23,002 nt of DNA from Isoetes engelmannii (Eukaryota > Streptophyta > Lycopodiopsida > Isoetales > Isoetaceae). Position 1 is the stretch's first letter, and each line of letters starts with the position of its first letter. Position numbers and translations under genes: made by a program. The stretch spans positions 1 through 23,002 of the forward strand of contig JAANSK020252384.1 of the NCBI GenBank assembly GCA_011763485.2, given 5' to 3'. This document shows, in pieces, positions 20,296 through 23,002 of this stretch. The notes under the pieces were generated by a model. That model did not search any database. It saw nothing but the letters and a program-made list of their open reading frames with translations, and was not told where the DNA came from.

Positions 20296-21361
20296 TTGAA
20301 TTCAACAGGACATTGAGTGAATGGATCGGATCAGAATTGATTCAGTGTAAGGCGAGGTTGCAATCTTCTGATTAAATGCTGCAGGAGCTACAAATGAAGG
20401 TCCTTCAACTGTTCATTTTTGTGGCTATTTCCATGTTCCTCAAGGTTTACAATGATTTTCCTGTTGCTGAATGTGAAACTTACACCACCAGCACGAAGGC
20501 TGCAGTGTTAAGAGCGAACATCCAACCAGAACACTTGCCCTAGGAGCCTCTTGTACTTGCAGAAGATCCAATCAGAATATTGGAGAAAGTAGGGATTGGT
20601 TCAGTGACAAGAGAGTCCATTTGTTCATGAGGTTAATAATTTGTTATAAACAACTCAGAGGTTAATAATTTGTTATAAACAATTTTTTTTATAGCATCTT
20701 GCTTTATCAAACTTTGGATTTTGGCAGGTGTATGCACCAATTCTGCATCAAGCATGATATGGCACAGAGGTTTCATCTCATGGATCCTCTCATTTACACA
20801 TTACTATCGAACAACAATGCTTCAAAGGGCAAAATGTTGAACCCTCAACTTGCAAGTTTGGAATGTAACATTTTGGCAGCTTGCTATCAGCAGCACTAGA
20901 TAGTGTATGTCATTGTAGGTCTTGGAGGTCAGCCAGTTAAATATCAACTAGATGTATACCACTTTGACAGCCTAGAAATGTACAAGGGCTCCAAGCCTGT
21001 CCTCATTTTTGTTGAGGATGCAAACACAAAATTTCCAATCACCATAAAGCTGGCCCACAAGAGAATTACAAGTGCCCATCCTCGGTCTAATTGCTGGTCA
21101 TGTGATCCTGCAATATGTTTCTTTGTGAAGAAAGTTTTGGCAGCACTAATGCGGGACTTGGACATAATATTCCCATGCAAGGTGAGTTCGTAAATTTGAA
21201 GGTATTACTTTCCAATGTGATGCCTGATATATTTGGTGCAGGGTGTACCAATTTCTAGTGGGAAGCTATCGAAAACGCGCAGAATGATGATTAGTATTGT
21301 GAAGCACAGTTGCTCGAGTGATGAAGTTGAGGTTGGCAGATCAATATATGTGTACTTGTAA
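20296..21361 (+). pseudogene. Right block of an unrecognised, decayed multi-exon gene, with 3' end
   Basis: The piece from 20296 reads EFNRTLSEWIGSELIQC and later STKAAVLRANIQPEHLP and RILEKVGIGSV in one frame, broken by stops at three places. A second exon (20728-21181, after TTTTGGCAG) is open except for one TAG (20897-20899); it includes SLECNILAACYQQH, then DVYHFDSLEMYKGSKPVLIF and VLAALMRDLDIIFPCK. It ends at a strong AAG/GTGAGT donor. After a 60-nt intron ending GGTGCAG, a final exon (21242-21361, GVPISSGKLSKTRRMMISIV...) closes with TAA in phase. The protein family is not recognised. Regular splice structure with a few stops suggests a fairly young pseudogene, either part of the same gene as 17699-18354 or a captured fragment. 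Confidence 0.4.
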
Positions 21362-21385
21362 CCCATTACTTGTATTCTTGTAACC

Positions 21386-21391
21386 AATAAA
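21386..21391 (+). terminator. Poly(A) signal AATAAA downstream of the decayed gene
   Basis: AATAAA lies 25 bases after the in-phase TAA at 21359-21361, in a context repeating CTTGTAACC(C/T)ATT, as in a plant 3' UTR. It supports the plus-strand gene model. Confidence 0.45.
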
Positions 21392-21849
21392 GGCTATTCT
21401 TGTAACCTATTCTTTGATTGACATGCTAATGTACATTGTTGTATACTTTGTATACAATAGAATTTTTTGGCTGACCTGAGCAACATTATGATGGAGTTCA
21501 AATCTTCAGAAAAATTTAAAGTAAATTGAACAGTGGAATAAAAAGCTAAAGATGTATTTAAAGAGTCATCTAGATGAAAAGATTATATTTATACTATATT
21601 CAAAAGAAATACAGAAGCAACATAAAATAAGTTGTCATAGTCTACATTATCCTAGATGGTTATGCTATTTCCCACAAAGCTCAAACCTCAACCACAGTGG
21701 CCCTAATGTTGGCAAAGGCTGCCAACAATGTCAGGACCTCCAGATCACTTGAGGTGATCATTCTGCACATGAAAAAGTGGGTTTGAAGTTTGCAAACTGA
21801 AAAAAACATAGAATCCCTGAAGTAAAAGTTAGTGACCTTGCAATAATCT

Positions 21850-21983
21850 TTGCAGAAAGCAGAGCTTACTGAATTTTTGCCTCAAATTAGTTCAGGGACC
21901 TAGATTGGAATCCATATATTGTTGTCACGAAAGTCAATCAAGAGACTGTGAGGAAGCTGAGAGCTATTCTATATTCTGACCAG
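21850..21983 (+). pseudogene. Coding-like fragment beyond the poly(A) site
   Basis: After a TCTTTGCAG acceptor-like site, the sequence reads KAELTEFLPQISS and, one frame over, RDLDWNPYIVVTKVNQETV continuing to LYSDQ before a CAG/GTCAAA donor-like site. The apparent frameshift and lack of a recognised family make this weak. If real, it would be an exon from another gene or from a second transcript. Confidence 0.2.
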
Positions 21984-22700
21984 GTCAAAAAATGGTCAAT
22001 GCCCCTGGCCGAGAGCAAGAATTTTTAACTTGAGTAGGAAATACTTTTTTCTATAGTTACAACTTGGATTTGATTCTCTCAAACACAATCTAAAAGCAAA
22101 ACATCTACTAAAAATGCAAATCCTAGGCAAATCAATTGAGTCCGTATTACCCAAATCAATTCCTAAAAGAACACAACATAATTCACTTGTTTGTGCGTCC
22201 TTGTCTAGACTATCTTTGCCTAGACTGGATAAACCAAACATGTGCATGTATGCCGAGTTGGATAGGTCAAACCCTGCAAGTTGTTGAGATCATATAAGTA
22301 CTATGGTACAACATCTAAGATAGCTCATTTTTCGGTATTACTTATTGGCTAATGACACAACTTATTGTAGAAATTGAGTGACCATCGCGATTACACTAGC
22401 ATCAATAAGGATGCACAATTAAATAACCTAAGCTTTATCAACTTATATCATAACTTGTATACTTGAGTGCATTTTTTTTGGTTGCTAAGAAGGAAAACCC
22501 ATTGAGTGCATTTTTTTGGTTGCAAAGAATGCGAGCAACATAAGCTATAAAATTCAGTATAATTCTAGGGCTACAAGAAATTTTGCTTGCTATAATTGTG
22601 AAATGCAATGAATGGATGCATGTGACTAACCCTGGCTCTTTTGTCGATCATGTTCAGAATGGACATACAGTTGATAGTAATTTGTAACACCATACAGATC
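21984..22700. other. AT-rich stretch with a 39-bp tandem duplication
   Basis: No gene seen. TTGAGTGCATTTTTTTGGTTGC-like sequence is present twice, starting at 22463 and 22502. Confidence 0.55.
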
Positions 22701-22736
22701 AAAAATCACATAAAAATAAGGTTGCACCCCTGGGTG

Positions 22737-22756
22737 AGAGCATGCTAGGGTGTACC
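22737..22756 (-). repeat. Right arm of the 4.06-kb inverted repeat
   Basis: Reverse complement of the left arm at 18700-18719. It is followed by an A-rich run and, about 140 bases on, by the LTR-type primer binding site. Confidence 0.85.
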
Positions 22757-22893
22757 AAAAAATAATCCTCTTGCTCAGGCTAGCTCGGTTGGATGGTGAG
22801 CTTTGCCCTTAAGGGATGGATTTGTGTTTATTTGCTTTACTTCTTGATGGTTGTCTTGCATATTCTTCTTGGAGTTTACTCATTCCTATCAAT

Positions 22894-22905
22894 TGGTATC
22901 AGCGC
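22894..22905 (+). mobile_element. Primer-binding-site-like sequence of an LTR retrotransposon
   Basis: TGGTATCAGCGC differs at one base from TGGTATCAGAGC, the usual plant primer binding site complementary to the 3' end of initiator tRNA-Met. It follows CCTATCAAT, which is compatible with an LTR ending in CA. If so, a 5' LTR ends at about 22890 and the retrotransposon body continues off the right edge. The left end of that LTR was not identified. Confidence 0.4.
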
Positions 22906-23002
22906 ACGGTTCCAGTTTCACTTGGGAATTGTGGTAGATATATTTCTATATCTAGAATCTATAATTTAAGAAGATAAATTCTAGACTTAAGTAGACTAGT
23001 TT

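Larger units (their letters stand above)
18700..22756. mobile_element. 4.06-kb region bounded by a 20-bp perfect inverted repeat; possible DNA transposon
   Basis: GGTACACCCTAGCATGCTCT at 18700-18719 recurs exactly as its reverse complement at 22737-22756. The match continues inward as (C/T)ACCC(A/T)GG, giving 27 of 29 bases. No transposase was recognised and no direct repeat was seen directly outside the ends, so an old non-autonomous element is the best reading. Alternatively, each end may be a separate copy of a smaller repeat. Inside are the hairpin tandem repeats (19079-19780) and a decayed gene block with splice sites and a poly(A) signal. That would fit a transposon that captured gene sequence, or one that inserted within a dying gene. 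Confidence 0.4.

Noticed and set aside
17699-21361. Assignment of the decayed gene to meiotic or recombination proteins
   Set aside because: Considered from vague resemblance only; no motif could be named, so no family is claimed.
22776-22800. A-box-like TAGCTCGGTTGGATGG suggesting a second SINE
   Set aside because: No B-box at the expected distance downstream.
1-23002. CRISPR arrays, operons, bacterial promoters or ribosome binding sites
   Set aside because: Spliceosomal introns and plant transposons show this is plant nuclear DNA; the tandem repeats have no spacer structure.

Overview
This is nuclear DNA from a plant, almost certainly a flowering plant. It is AT-rich, has GT-AG introns, and carries a plant-specific receptor kinase plus typical plant transposon relics (LINE, tRNA-derived SINE, MITEs, LTR pieces). 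The species cannot be told from the sequence.

Positions 527-12934, minus strand: one large, apparently intact gene. I could thread 23 exons through it by hand. Every junction is GT-AG, all phases agree, and the total is 2817 nt (938 codons plus stop). The product is a type-I membrane receptor kinase of the LRR-VIII-2 group: signal peptide, a run of one-repeat-per-exon LRRs, a malectin-like domain, one transmembrane helix and an RD-type Ser/Thr kinase with all key residues. Its introns have collected mobile DNA. Intron 17 holds a 5'-truncated LINE flanked by an 11-bp target-site duplication that touches the splice donor. Intron 8 (3.9 kb) holds a SINE-like element with a long (AAAT)n tail, a MITE, and old direct and tandem duplications.

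Positions 13000-17600: upstream of the kinase gene, with no convincing gene. It contains a 323-bp tandem duplication, a 442-bp MITE with 16-bp perfect terminal inverted repeats and an internal minisatellite, and a relatively GC-rich 1.3-kb stretch that looks like an LTR or solo LTR.

Positions 17600-23002: plus-strand coding-like pieces of an unrecognised multi-exon gene. It appears decayed, with in-frame stops next to good splice sites and a poly(A) signal. It falls in two blocks (17.70-18.35 kb and 20.30-21.36 kb), separated by a T-rich region made of tandem repeats that can each fold into a hairpin. A 20-bp perfect inverted repeat at 18700 and 22756 brackets 4.06 kb, including the second block, and may mark a large non-autonomous DNA transposon that carries gene sequence. 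A tRNA-Met-type primer binding site near the right edge suggests that an LTR retrotransposon begins there.

The kinase gene is the only confident functional gene. The most unusual region is 18.7-22.76 kb.
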